A DNA stretch of 64,000 nt, taken from Pseudomonadota bacterium (GTDB lineage: Bacteria; Pseudomonadota; Gammaproteobacteria; Steroidobacterales; Steroidobacteraceae). Positions 48,466 through 57,271 of the stretch are shown here, in pieces. The first letter of the stretch is position 1. Every line of letters starts with the position of its first letter. The notes under the pieces were generated by a model. The model worked only from the letters and a program-made list of their open reading frames with translations, searched no databases and was not told the origin of the DNA. Made by a program: the position numbers and the translations under genes. The stretch covers positions 372,001-436,000 of the forward strand of contig JADJXW010000020.1 in assembly GCA_016720075.1 (NCBI GenBank), given 5' to 3'.

Positions 48466-49596
48466 CTAGATGCCCGGAATGTTGCGCTTGCGCGTGGCGC
48501 GCCGGTGCATGATTTCCTGCACGTAGATCGGCGTCCGGTAGTAGCGGTCCCTTCCTGCTGCGATGTGCTCCGGCATCGGCTGGTACGGCACCATCGATTC
48601 GGCCATCGCCATGCCTCGCGCCTGCACGCCCACGATGTATTCCGGCGCAGGGTAGATCCACATGTCGTTGTTCAGGATGCCATCGACCACGAGCCGGCCG
48701 ACCGTCAGCGCGGTCTGTGGCCGGGCCCACAGCGGCGTGGTCTCGGGCGCTGGCGGGCGCGCCGCGCCAGGCGGACGCGCGCCCGGGGTGCGGGGCGTCG
48801 GTGGCGCCTCGTTCTTCAGCGCCTCGGGGCGGTATTCGCTCTCGCTGCGGCCGAGGTTCGAAGTGGTCTGGCCGGGCACCAGGTTGGAGGTGCCGATGTT
48901 CGTCGCGCGCAGCTCGTGGCGCAGCTGCTCCATCAGGCCGCTGACCGCCATCTTCGTCACCGCATAGATGCCCGCCGTGCCCAGCAGCACGCCATCGGTG
49001 GAAGATGTGGTGACGATGTGACTGCCCTGGCCATGCTTGAGCATGCGGGGAATGAACGTGCGGCTGCCATACACCGGCCCCCAGAAGTTCACGCCCATGC
49101 CCCAGTCCCAGTCCTTCAGCGTGCCTTCGCGCACGCTGGTGAAAAGCCCAACGCCGGCGTTGTTCACCAGGATGTGCACGGGTCCGAAGATCTTCTCGAT
49201 CTCGTCGGCCTTGCCCTCCCACGCATCGCGGTCCATCACGTCCTGCACGAAAGTGGCCACGCGTGGGTCCTTCTCGGGGAATTCCTTCAGCGCGTCGGCC
49301 CATTGCCGGTCATTGAGGTTTCCCAGGATCACCTTGGCGCCCTGCTCGTGCAGCGCGCGCGCGATGCCAAGGCCGATGCCACTGGAGCCGCCGGTGATGT
49401 AGGCCACCTTGTCCTTCACGCTGGTGATCGGCGGCGCCTGCGAAGGGCCTACGTCAGGAAAGGTGGGCCCCGCGGCAGCCGCGGCCTCTGCCGCGCGCGC
49501 GGTGTTCGCGCCCGCACCCATTCCCACCATTCCCGCGGCGCCGGCCGCTGCCACGCCACCCAGCATCTGGCGGCGATTCAGATTCTTGTCGTCCAT
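48466..49596 (-). CDS. Short-chain dehydrogenase/reductase with a twin-arginine leader
   Basis: A 376-residue SDR: cofactor motif TGGSSGIGLGIA, NNAG, and catalytic Ser with YxxxK (TSSTDGVLLGTAGIYAVTK). It is preceded by an apparent Tat signal (NRRQMLGGVAAAGAAGMVGMGAG, residues 7-29), odd for a nucleotide-cofactor enzyme unless folded with bound cofactor before export. A Pro/Arg-rich insertion (PPTPRTPGARPPGAARPP) lies in the substrate region. The ATG at 49594-49596 has GGGGGA upstream. It is divergent from the SOS-box operon. Substrate unknown. Confidence 0.88.
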   Translation of the reverse strand: MDDKNLNRRQMLGGVAAAGAAGMVGMGAGANTARAAEAAAAAGPTFPDVGPSQAPPITSVKDKVAYITGGSSGIGLGIARALHEQGAKVILGNLNDRQWADALKEFPEKDPRVATFVQDVMDRDAWEGKADEIEKIFGPVHILVNNAGVGLFTSVREGTLKDWDWGMGVNFWGPVYGSRTFIPRMLKHGQGSHIVTTSSTDGVLLGTAGIYAVTKMAVSGLMEQLRHELRATNIGTSNLVPGQTTSNLGRSESEYRPEALKNEAPPTPRTPGARPPGAARPPAPETTPLWARPQTALTVGRLVVDGILNNDMWIYPAPEYIVGVQARGMAMAESMVPYQPMPEHIAAGRDRYYRTPIYVQEIMHRRATRKRNIPGI

Positions 49597-49684
49597 GGTT
49601 CCCCCGTTTTGAATGCACGGGGCACTCGCCCCGAAGGCCGATGATAGAGGCCGCCTATGGGCCATGCCCCCTCGAAAACGGGGG

Positions 49685-49712
49685 TTGACTCGGGACTGTA
49701 TGGATATACAGT
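49685..49712 (+). promoter_or_regulatory. LexA (SOS) box within a sigma-70 promoter
   Basis: ACTGTATGGATATACAGT (49695-49712) contains the LexA core CTGT-N8-ACAG and matches the gammaproteobacterial SOS consensus nearly throughout. A -35-like TTGACT is at 49685-49690 and TACAGT at 49707-49712 may serve as -10 (16-nt spacer), so LexA would block polymerase directly. The first ATG downstream with a ribosome site is at 49748. Confidence 0.8.
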
Positions 49713-49747
49713 ATTGGCTCCCCCGCCATTCCTTCCCCGAGGTCGCC

Positions 49748-50086
49748 ATGTCCGCCGTAGCCGTCTCCGCCGCCATCGCAGCCCCTCCCCTTGGCCCGTT
49801 CGAAATGGCCTTCGTGCGAACCGTGCTGGAGCACCGTGGCCTGTTCCGCCAGCCTTCGTCCGACGAGTTCGAAGCGGCGCTGGCCGAGCTGCACCGCTAC
49901 CGCGGCCAGTGCCTCGACAATCCGCGGGAACGCGATGCCTGGGAACCCGAGCTCGCCGAAGAAAGCCTGGCCGAGCTGCGCGCCAAGGTGTTCGTGATGT
50001 TCGGCGTCACCAAGCCCTCGCCGGCCCAATGGCACAAGGCCTACACGGCCCTGTTCGGTCCGCTGCTGTGCGAAACCTGCGGTTGA
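49748..50086 (+). CDS. Uncharacterised small protein under a LexA box
   Basis: A 112-residue protein of no family I recognise. After an Ala-rich start it is mostly helical and acidic (FEAALAELHRYRGQCLDNPRERDAWEPELAEESLAELRAKVFVMFGV) and ends in a CxxC (LLCETCG). The ATG at 49748 follows GAGG by 5 nt; an earlier in-frame ATG at 49700 lies inside the LexA box and is unlikely to be used. It forms an operon with the next gene, 5 nt downstream. An SOS-inducible role is inferred from the promoter. Confidence 0.7.
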   Translation: MSAVAVSAAIAAPPLGPFEMAFVRTVLEHRGLFRQPSSDEFEAALAELHRYRGQCLDNPRERDAWEPELAEESLAELRAKVFVMFGVTKPSPAQWHKAYTALFGPLLCETCG

Positions 50087-50091
50087 ACGTC

Positions 50092-50310
50092 ATGGCTTCC
50101 CCGGCGCGCGCCCGAGAGTTTCCCTACCTGCGGACGACCGAGGAAATCGGCGCGCATGTCGATGCGCTGGCCGAACGCGAGGCATTGCTGGTGCTGGCCA
50201 CCACGGTGGCCAACCCCTCGCGAGAAGAACTGGCGGAACTCGAGCGCGTGCGCTTCGAGATAACGGCGTACCTGGAATTGCTGGAAGAGCTCGAAGAGCC
50301 TTCCGGCTGA
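50092..50310 (+). CDS. Uncharacterised small acidic protein, second gene of the SOS-box pair
   Basis: A 72-residue, highly helical, Glu-rich protein (EIGAHVDALAEREALLVLATTVANPS... ELERVRFEITAYLELLEELEE) with coiled-coil character. No membrane segment or known motif. It begins 5 nt after the preceding stop and converges on yidB with 1 nt between stops. Confidence 0.65.
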   Translation: MASPARAREFPYLRTTEEIGAHVDALAEREALLVLATTVANPSREELAELERVRFEITAYLELLEELEEPSG

Positions 50311-50311
50311 C

Positions 50312-50647
50312 TCAGCCGGCTTTCGGCACCACGCCGTCCGGCGTCATCTTGTCGATGGTGTCGGGCAACACCGCGGCGATCTTCTTCAGCAGATCATCCG
50401 GCGACACACCCAGGCTCTTGGCCAGCGGGCCGATCTTGTCGGGTCCGAACGCCTGTTGGAGCTGCGCGGGGGAAATTGGCAGGTTGCTGCCCTTGCCCAC
50501 CCAGGACTTCACGGTGTCGCCCAGGCCGTTCTTTTCCATGTGCTGCACGATGCCGCCCACGCCACCGTGGTGCTGGAGCAGGTTGGAAATCGCGTTCGTC
50601 GCTACCGCGCCGACCACGCCACCGAGTACACCGTCGAGAAGACCCAT
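50312..50647 (-). CDS. YidB-family (DUF937) protein
   Basis: A 111-residue protein with a Gly-rich start (GLLDGVLGGVVGAVATNAISNLLQ), VKSWVGKGSNLPISPAQLQQAFG and the typical ending LPDTIDKMTPDGVVP of YidB relatives. Function in E. coli is unknown. It lies immediately downstream of initiator tRNA on the same strand. Confidence 0.88.
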   Translation of the reverse strand: MGLLDGVLGGVVGAVATNAISNLLQHHGGVGGIVQHMEKNGLGDTVKSWVGKGSNLPISPAQLQQAFGPDKIGPLAKSLGVSPDDLLKKIAAVLPDTIDKMTPDGVVPKAG

Positions 50648-50669
50648 GGTTCAATCCTATGAAAGGGAT

Positions 50670-50746
50670 TGGTAGCGGGGGCAGGATTTGAACCTGCGAC
50701 CTTCGGGTTATGAGCCCGACGAGCTGCCAGACTGCTCCACCCCGCA
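50670..50746 (-). tRNA. Initiator tRNA-fMet (CAU)
   Basis: A 77-nt tRNA nearly identical to E. coli tRNA-fMet. It has the three consecutive G-C pairs in the anticodon stem (TCGGGCTCATAACCCGA), no Watson-Crick pair at position 1-72 (U-U here instead of C-A), and an encoded CCA. These are initiator hallmarks. It lies 53 bp past the end of nuoN. Confidence 0.95.
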
Positions 50747-50798
50747 CCAGTAGGGGCGCGCATCTTAGCCGAAGGCGCCCGCAAGTGGGAGATTTTTC

Positions 50799-52235
50799 TC
50801 AGCCCCCTGGAATCACCTGCCGGCACAGCGCCAGCAGCTGCTCCGGCATGATGCCCAGCGCCAGCACGGCCAGCGCATTGATGGCCAGCACCAGCCGCAT
50901 GCCGGGAGCCTTGCCCAGGGGCGGCTGCTCGGCAGGCGCCTCGAAATACATCAGCCAGACCACGCGCAGGTAGTAGAACGCGCCGACCACCGACGCCACG
51001 ACGGCGATGAGGGCAAGCGTCAGGTGCCCTGAGGCCAGCAGCGCCTGGATGATCTGCAGCTTGGCCCAGAAGCCCACGAACGGCGGCACGCCGGCGGTCG
51101 AGAACATCACCGCCGCCATCGCGCCGGCCAGCAGCGGATCACGCTGGTGCAGGCCCTTGAAGTGATCCAGCTCGGTGGCCTCGCAGCCATCGCGGCTCGA
51201 AATCAGCACGATGGCGAAAGCCGCCAGCGTCATCAGCACATAGGCGATGGTGTAGTACAGCGCCGAACTGAAGCCCGCGCCGCTGCCGGCCACGAAGCCG
51301 AACAGGATGAATCCCACGTTGGCGATGGCCGAATACGCCAGCATTCGCAGCAGACTGGTCTGCGCGATGGCGATCAGGTTGCCGGCGATCACGGAGACCG
51401 TGGCCAGGATGGCCAGCATCTGGCTCCACTGCGGGGTCTGCGCCATCAGGCCTTCGGCCAGGAAGCGGAACGCCATCGCGAACGAAGCGAGCTTCGGCAC
51501 CGTGGCCACCATCATGGCCGAGGCCGTGGGCGCTCCCTGGTACACATCGGGCACCCACATGTGGAATGGCACCGCGCCGAACTTGAAGGCGATCGCCGAG
51601 ACGATGAACGCGATGGCAAGCGTGAAGCCCAGCCCCGGCGAATCCCCCAGCCGCGCGGTGAGCGCGCCCAGATCCAGCGTGCCCGTCATGCCGTAGAGGA
51701 TCGACATGCCGTACAGCAGCGTGCCCGAGGCGATGGCGCCCAGCACGAAGTACTTCATCGCCGCTTCAGCGGCGACGCCGGAATCGCGGTCGAAGGCCAC
51801 CAGCGCGTACAGCGACAGCGACAGCAGCTCCACGCCCACATACAGCGTGACCATGTTGGCCGCCGAGGCCAGCACCAGCACGCCCAGCAGCGCGGTGAGC
51901 GACAGCACGTAGTACTCGCCCTTCTGTATTCCACGGCGCGCGAGGTAGTCGCGGCTGTAGAACAGCGCCATCGCCGTGAACAGGAAAGCACCGGTCTTGA
52001 GCAGGCTCGACAGCCGGTCGGCCACGTACATGCCGCCCAGGATCACCTGGCGGTCGGCGATCACCTGGCGCGAGGCCAGCACGGCGCCCACCACCAGCAC
52101 CAGCAACGTGAGTGTGGCCGTGCGCCCCGGGTTCTTCGTCGCGAAGAACAGGTCGAACAGCAGCACCACGCACAGTGCGGTGGTGAGATAGATCTCCGGC
52201 AGCGCCAGCCAGATTTCGTTGGTCGTGAAGGTCAT
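50799..52235 (-). CDS. nuoN: NADH-quinone oxidoreductase subunit N
   Basis: Antiporter-like proton-pumping subunit of complex I in the inner membrane. The 478-residue product has about 14 helices, with the conserved Glu/Lys sites in YVGVELLSLSLYAL and FKFGAVPFHMWVPDVYQGAPT. The ATG at 52233-52235 overlaps the nuoM stop as ATGA. It is the last gene of the nuo operon. Confidence 0.97.
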   Translation of the reverse strand: MTFTTNEIWLALPEIYLTTALCVVLLFDLFFATKNPGRTATLTLLVLVVGAVLASRQVIADRQVILGGMYVADRLSSLLKTGAFLFTAMALFYSRDYLARRGIQKGEYYVLSLTALLGVLVLASAANMVTLYVGVELLSLSLYALVAFDRDSGVAAEAAMKYFVLGAIASGTLLYGMSILYGMTGTLDLGALTARLGDSPGLGFTLAIAFIVSAIAFKFGAVPFHMWVPDVYQGAPTASAMMVATVPKLASFAMAFRFLAEGLMAQTPQWSQMLAILATVSVIAGNLIAIAQTSLLRMLAYSAIANVGFILFGFVAGSGAGFSSALYYTIAYVLMTLAAFAIVLISSRDGCEATELDHFKGLHQRDPLLAGAMAAVMFSTAGVPPFVGFWAKLQIIQALLASGHLTLALIAVVASVVGAFYYLRVVWLMYFEAPAEQPPLGKAPGMRLVLAINALAVLALGIMPEQLLALCRQVIPGG

Positions 52236-53737
52236 AGCTTGGTCGCCAGGATCATCTGCGTGAGGTGTTCGATGGAGCCGCGCATCATGTCCAGCAGCGG
52301 CGCGGGCCACACGCCCAGCAGCACCACCGACACGGCCAGCACACCCAGCACCAGGAATTCACGGCCGTCCACGTCCTTCATTTCGGCTACATGGTGGTTG
52401 CCCACCTTGCCGAAGATGACGCGCTTGACCAGCCACAGCGTGTAGGCGGCGCCCAGGATCAGCGTGGTGGCGGCCAGGGCGGCGTACCAGAAGTTCGCCT
52501 TGAACGCGGCCAGCACCACCAGGAACTCGCCGACGAAACCGGAGGTGCCAGGCAGGCCGGAGTTGGCCATCGAGAACAGCACCATGAAGGCGCCGAAGAT
52601 GGGCATCTTGTTGATGACGCCGCCATAGGCGCTGATCTCGCGGCTGTGCACGCGGTCATACATCACGCCCACGCACAGGAACATGGCGCCGGAAATCAGG
52701 CCGTGCGAGATCATCTGCACCATCGCGCCGTCGAGGCCCATGCCCGCGCCCGCCGGACTGCCCGTGGCGCCGACAATGTCGTAGGCCAGCACGGCGCCCA
52801 GCGTGACGAAGCCCATGTGCGCGATCGATGAATACGCGATCAGCTTCTTCATGTCCTGCTGCACCAGCGCCACGAAGCCGATGTACACCACCGCGATCAG
52901 CGACAGCGTGATGACGAACCCGTCCAGCTCGCGGCCTGCATCCGGCGCGATGGGCAGCGCGAAACGCAGCAGTCCGTAGCCGCCCATCTTCAGCATGATG
53001 GCCGCCAGCACCACCGAGCCGCCGGTGGGCGCCTCGACGTGCGCATCCGGCAACCATGTGTGCACCGGCCACATCGGCACCTTCACCGCGAAGGCGGCGA
53101 AGAACGCCAGGAATATCCAGCGCTGCTCCTCCAGCGTCAGCGGCATGGCCTGCAGCGCCGCGATGCTGTAGTCCTGGGTCTGCAGGTACATGTAGACCAG
53201 CGCGACCAGCATGAACACCGAGCCGAGGAAGGTGTACAGGAAGAACTTGATGGTGGCGTAGATGCGCCGCGGGCCGCCCCAGATGCCGATGATCAGGAAC
53301 ATCGGGATCAGCATGGCTTCCCAGAAGAAGTAGAACAGCAGCGCGTCCATGGCCGAGAACACGCCGATCATCAGGCCTTCCATGATCAGGAAGGCCGCGT
53401 AGTACTGGGCCACGCGCTTGGTCACGGAAGTCCAGGCCGCGATGATCACCGGCACGGTGATGAAAGCGGTCAGGATGATCAGCGGCAGCGCGATGCCGTC
53501 GACGCCAATGCTGTAACGGGCATTGAACGCCGGGATCCATGGCAGGTTCTGCTGGAACTGGAAGGCGGCGGTGCTGCCATCGAAGCCCGCGTACAGCGGC
53601 ACGCACAGCGCCAGCGTGACCACCGAGATGAGCAGCGCCAGCCAGCGGGCCGCCGCCACGCGCGCGCCCAGCGCCATGACCAGGAAACCGCCCACGATGG
53701 GCAGCCAGATCAGCAGGGAAAGGAGTGTCGTCTGCAT
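52232..53737 (-). CDS. nuoM: NADH-quinone oxidoreductase subunit M
   Basis: Second antiporter-like proton-pumping subunit of complex I, 501 residues. Key segments are FFWEAMLIPMFLIIGIWGG (with the conserved Glu), FAVKVPMWPVHTWLPDAHVEAPTGGSV (channel Lys and His) and the discontinuous-helix region near SGLPGTSGFVGE. It starts 4 nt after nuoL. Confidence 0.97.
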   Translation of the reverse strand: MQTTLLSLLIWLPIVGGFLVMALGARVAAARWLALLISVVTLALCVPLYAGFDGSTAAFQFQQNLPWIPAFNARYSIGVDGIALPLIILTAFITVPVIIAAWTSVTKRVAQYYAAFLIMEGLMIGVFSAMDALLFYFFWEAMLIPMFLIIGIWGGPRRIYATIKFFLYTFLGSVFMLVALVYMYLQTQDYSIAALQAMPLTLEEQRWIFLAFFAAFAVKVPMWPVHTWLPDAHVEAPTGGSVVLAAIMLKMGGYGLLRFALPIAPDAGRELDGFVITLSLIAVVYIGFVALVQQDMKKLIAYSSIAHMGFVTLGAVLAYDIVGATGSPAGAGMGLDGAMVQMISHGLISGAMFLCVGVMYDRVHSREISAYGGVINKMPIFGAFMVLFSMANSGLPGTSGFVGEFLVVLAAFKANFWYAALAATTLILGAAYTLWLVKRVIFGKVGNHHVAEMKDVDGREFLVLGVLAVSVVLLGVWPAPLLDMMRGSIEHLTQMILATKL

Positions 53738-53741
53738 GATG

Positions 53742-55808
53742 TCAGTGCCTGCCGACCAGGAACCAGCCCAGCAGCAATGCCAGGCCGATCACCATCCAGA
53801 AGGCGTATGAGTAGAGGAATCCGGTCTGCACGCGGCGCACGATGCCGGCAAGCCAGCCCACGGTGAGCGCGGAGCCGTTCACCGCGGCGCCATCGATGAT
53901 GGCCTTGTCGCCGACGTTCCACAGCAGCGCACCCAGCCCACGCGAAGCGCGCGCGATGACGTTTTCGTTGAACCAATCGAAGCCGTACTTGCGCTCGAGC
54001 ACCCACAGCAGCGGCTTCAGCCGCGCCGCAATGGCAGCGGGCAGTTCGGGCCGCTTGAGATAGAGGAACCACGCGACCACCACGCCGGCCAGCGCCAGCC
54101 AGAACGGCAGCGTGAGGAAGGCATGCCAGCCCATGGTGCCCGGGTGCGCGGCGTGCTCGGCCACATGCTCCATGGCCGGGTGCTTTTCCAGGTTCACGAA
54201 GATCGATCCATCGAAGTAACTGCCACCCAGCATCGAAGCCACCGCGATGCCGCCGATCAGGATCGAAGGGATCGCCAGCAGCACCAGCGGCACCCACACG
54301 ACGGCCGGGCTCTCGTGCGGTTCGTGCGCGTGGCCATGGTCGCCGTGGTCGCCCTTGTGCGCCTCATGCCCGTGTTCGTCGTGGCCATGCGAATCATCGG
54401 CAGCGTGATCCTGCTCGGCCGGGAACGGCTTGTCGCGGAAGCGCTCCTTGCCGTGGAACACCAGGAAGTACATGCGGAAGCTGTAGAAGGCCGTGACGAA
54501 CACGCCCGCGAGCACCGCGAACTGCGCATAGCCCGCGCCCCATATGTGGCTGTGCTCGGCGGCCAGGATGATGCTGTCCTTGGAATAGAAGCCCGAGAAG
54601 AACGGCGTGCCGATCAGCGCCAGCGAACCGATCAGCGAGGTGATCCAGGTGACCGGCATGTATTTCCTCAGGCCGCCCATGTAACGGATGTCCTGGTTGT
54701 GGTGCATGGCGATGATCACCGAGCCTGCGGCCAGGAACAACAGCGCCTTGAAGAACGCGTGCGTCATCAGGTGGAACACGCCGGCCGAATAGGCAGAAAC
54801 GCCCAGCGCCACCGTCATGTAGCCCAGCTGCGAGAGCGTGGAATACGCCACCACGCGCTTGATGTCGTTCTGGATGATGCCGAGGAAGCCCATGAACAGC
54901 GCCGTGGTGGCGCCGATCACCAGCACGAACGACAGCGCCGTGTCGGAACCCTCGAACAGCGGCGACATGCGCGCCACCATGAAGATGCCGGCCGTCACCA
55001 TCGTGGCCGCGTGGATCAGCGCCGAGATCGGCGTGGGGCCTTCCATGGAATCCGGAAGCCACACGTGCAGCGGCACCTGTGCCGACTTGCCCATGGCGCC
55101 GATGAACAGGCAGATGCAGATGACGGTGAGCGCGCTCCACGCATGCCCGCCGAAGATCGTGATGTGCTCGGCGGCGATGCGATCCACCGCGGCGAAGGCA
55201 TCGGAATACTGCAGCGAGCCGGTGAAGTAGACGATGGCGGCGATGCCCAGCAGGAAGCCGAAGTCGCCCACGCGATTGACCAGGAAGGCCTTCATGTTGG
55301 CGAAAATCGCCGTGGGCCGCGTGTACCAGAAGCCGATCAGCAGGTAGGATACCAAGCCCACCCCTTCCCAGCCGAAGAACAACTGCAGGAAATTGTTGGA
55401 CATCACCAGCATCAGCATGGCGAAGGTGAACAGCGAGATGTAGCTGAAGAAGCGCTGGTAGCCGGGGTCGTCGGCCATGTAGCCGATGGTGTACACATGC
55501 ACGCACAGCGACACGAAGGTGACCACCACCATCATCATCACGGTCAGCGGATCCACCAGGAAGCCGATCGACATGCGGATGCCATCGCTGACCAGCCAGG
55601 TGTAGACGGCGTCGTTGAACACCGGCGCGTGGTCGAACACCACCTGCTTGAAGACCACCAGCGACAGCACGCACGAGGCGCCCACGCCCAGGATAGTGAC
55701 CAGGGCGGCCGGCTGCCGACCGATGAACCGCCCGAACAGGCCGGCGATGACCGAGGCCACCAGCGGCAGCAGCGCGATCCACAGCAACAGGTTTGGATTC
55801 AGGCTCAC
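53742..55808 (-). CDS. nuoL: NADH-quinone oxidoreductase subunit L with a His-rich loop
   Basis: Distal antiporter-like subunit of complex I carrying the long lateral helix, 688 residues. FFGWEGVGLVSYLLIGFWYTR and AQVPLHVWLPDSMEGPTPISALIHAATM hold the conserved Glu, Lys and His sites. A loop encoded at about 54313-54414 is rich in His (11 of about 33 residues) with Asp and Glu, unlike E. coli NuoL. I prefer the GTG at 55806-55808 (AAGGG 6 nt upstream) to a TTG at 55814 that overlaps the nuoK stop. Confidence 0.96.
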   Translation of the reverse strand: MSLNPNLLLWIALLPLVASVIAGLFGRFIGRQPAALVTILGVGASCVLSLVVFKQVVFDHAPVFNDAVYTWLVSDGIRMSIGFLVDPLTVMMMVVVTFVSLCVHVYTIGYMADDPGYQRFFSYISLFTFAMLMLVMSNNFLQLFFGWEGVGLVSYLLIGFWYTRPTAIFANMKAFLVNRVGDFGFLLGIAAIVYFTGSLQYSDAFAAVDRIAAEHITIFGGHAWSALTVICICLFIGAMGKSAQVPLHVWLPDSMEGPTPISALIHAATMVTAGIFMVARMSPLFEGSDTALSFVLVIGATTALFMGFLGIIQNDIKRVVAYSTLSQLGYMTVALGVSAYSAGVFHLMTHAFFKALLFLAAGSVIIAMHHNQDIRYMGGLRKYMPVTWITSLIGSLALIGTPFFSGFYSKDSIILAAEHSHIWGAGYAQFAVLAGVFVTAFYSFRMYFLVFHGKERFRDKPFPAEQDHAADDSHGHDEHGHEAHKGDHGDHGHAHEPHESPAVVWVPLVLLAIPSILIGGIAVASMLGGSYFDGSIFVNLEKHPAMEHVAEHAAHPGTMGWHAFLTLPFWLALAGVVVAWFLYLKRPELPAAIAARLKPLLWVLERKYGFDWFNENVIARASRGLGALLWNVGDKAIIDGAAVNGSALTVGWLAGIVRRVQTGFLYSYAFWMVIGLALLLGWFLVGRH

Positions 55809-55810
55809 GA

Positions 55811-56116
55811 TCAACCCTTAAGCGAACTGATGTCGGCGACGTTGATGCTGCGTCGCTCGCGGAACAGCACCACCAGGATGGCAAGGCCGATGGCGGCCTC
55901 GGCCGCGGCCACCGTCAGCACGAAGAACACGAACACCTGGCCATCGATGTTGCCGAGGTAGCGCGAGAAGGCGACGAAATTGAAATTCGCCGACAGCAGC
56001 AGCAGCTCGATGCACATCAGCAGCAGGATGATGTTCTTGCGGTTGATGAAGATGCCCGCCACCGCGATGGCGAACAGCGCGCCGGAGAGCCACAGCATCT
56101 GCTGTAAAGTGATCAC
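55811..56116 (-). CDS. nuoK: NADH-quinone oxidoreductase subunit K
   Basis: Three-helix membrane subunit of complex I, 101 residues. The two buried Glu essential for proton transfer are visible in LLLMCIELLLLSANFNFV and TVAAAEAAIGLAILV. It lies between nuoJ (gap 46 nt) and nuoL. Confidence 0.97.
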   Translation of the reverse strand: MITLQQMLWLSGALFAIAVAGIFINRKNIILLLMCIELLLLSANFNFVAFSRYLGNIDGQVFVFFVLTVAAAEAAIGLAILVVLFRERRSINVADISSLKG

Positions 56117-56162
56117 GTAGGGAACCTCAGCAGGTGTATCCGACGGCAGTCGCGTAGATACG

Positions 56163-56771
56163 TCATTCCTTTTTCTCCGCCGGCATCTGCAGGATCCGCA
56201 GCCGGTCCTCGCGCCGCGTGGCCACCTGGGCGCCGATGTCCTGCACCTTCAGGCCCTTGCGCTGGCGCATGGTCAGCACGATGGCCGCGATGATCGCCAC
56301 CAGCAGCAGCACGGCCGCGAGCTCGAACGGATACACGTACTTGGTGTAGAGCGCGGTGCCCAGTTCGGTGGCGTTGCTGTCGGCGGCGCCCACCGGGGCC
56401 ATGCCCGACTTCATGTCGACGTTCGCGCCCAGGCCACGGGCCACCACCACGCCCACGATCTCCAGGAACAGCACGATGGCCACCGCAATGCCCAGCCAGA
56501 AGTGCCGCGTGAAGCCACTGCGGATCTTCTCGATGTCGATATCGAGCATCATCACCACGAACAGGAACAGCACCATCACCGCGCCCACGTAGACCAGCAC
56601 CAGCACGATGGCCAGGAACTCGGCCTGGGCCAGCAGCCAGATCGCCGCGGCGGTGAAGAACGTGAGCACCAGGCACAACGCGCTGTGCACGGGATTCTTC
56701 GACCCGATGACGCCGATGGCCGATGCCAGCAGCACCAGCGCGAAGGCGTAGAACAGGATATTGACCAGCAC
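56163..56771 (-). CDS. nuoJ: NADH-quinone oxidoreductase subunit J
   Basis: Membrane subunit of complex I, 202 residues, five helices. The pi-bulge helix motif VLVYVGAVMVLFLFVVMMLDI is intact. I start it at GTG 56769-56771, with GGGAG about 9 nt upstream and 14 nt after the nuoI stop, because earlier in-frame sequence lies within nuoI. The C-terminus is longer and more charged than in E. coli. Confidence 0.95.
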   Translation of the reverse strand: MLVNILFYAFALVLLASAIGVIGSKNPVHSALCLVLTFFTAAAIWLLAQAEFLAIVLVLVYVGAVMVLFLFVVMMLDIDIEKIRSGFTRHFWLGIAVAIVLFLEIVGVVVARGLGANVDMKSGMAPVGAADSNATELGTALYTKYVYPFELAAVLLLVAIIAAIVLTMRQRKGLKVQDIGAQVATRREDRLRILQMPAEKKE

Positions 56772-56785
56772 TGCCTTGAGCTCCC

Positions 56786-57271
56786 TTACCGGTACCGGGC
56801 GTCGGCGGCTTTGTCCGCGTTGATCATGGCCTCGTAGCGCTCGCCCACGGCCAGCAGCTTGTCCTTGGTCATGATGTTCTCGCCGCGGTGCTCCATGTGG
56901 TACTCGTGGATGCGCGTCTCGACGATGGCATCCACCGGGCAGGCCTCCTCGCAGAAGCCGCAGTAGATGCACTTGAACAGGTCGATGTCGTAGCGCGTGG
57001 TGCGGCGCGTGCCGTCGGCGCTGACATCGGAATCGATGGTGATGGCGGCCGCGGGGCACACCGCCTCGCACAGCTTGCAGGCGATGCAACGCTCCTCGCC
57101 GTTGGGATAGCGACGCAGCGCATGCAGGCCACGGAACCGCGAGGACTGCGGCGCCTTCTCTTCCGGGTAGTTCACGGTGATCTTGCGCCGGAACAGCGTG
57201 CGCAGGGTCACGCTCATGCCGATGAGCAGTTCCCACAGAGCGAAGGTCTTGATGAAACTCTTGACCGACAT
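56786..57271 (-). CDS. nuoI: NADH-quinone oxidoreductase subunit I
   Basis: Ferredoxin-like subunit of complex I holding clusters N6a and N6b. Two complete 4Fe-4S motifs are visible: CIACKLCEAVCP and CIYCGFCEEACP. At 161 residues it has normal length. The ATG overlaps the nuoH stop (TGATG). Confidence 0.98.
   Translation of the reverse strand: MSVKSFIKTFALWELLIGMSVTLRTLFRRKITVNYPEEKAPQSSRFRGLHALRRYPNGEERCIACKLCEAVCPAAAITIDSDVSADGTRRTTRYDIDLFKCIYCGFCEEACPVDAIVETRIHEYHMEHRGENIMTKDKLLAVGERYEAMINADKAADARYR

Noticed and set aside
49601..49684. 10-bp inverted repeat CCCCCGTTTT / AAAACGGGGG and a CGGGGC-GCCCCG hairpin between the SDR gene and the LexA box
   Set aside because: Present, but the arms are 64 bp apart and the hairpin has no U-tract; no clear regulatory meaning.
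54123..55961. 612-codon plus-strand open frame opposite nuoL
   Set aside because: His/Arg/Gln-rich antisense frame with no recognisable protein; nuoL is fully conserved on the other strand.
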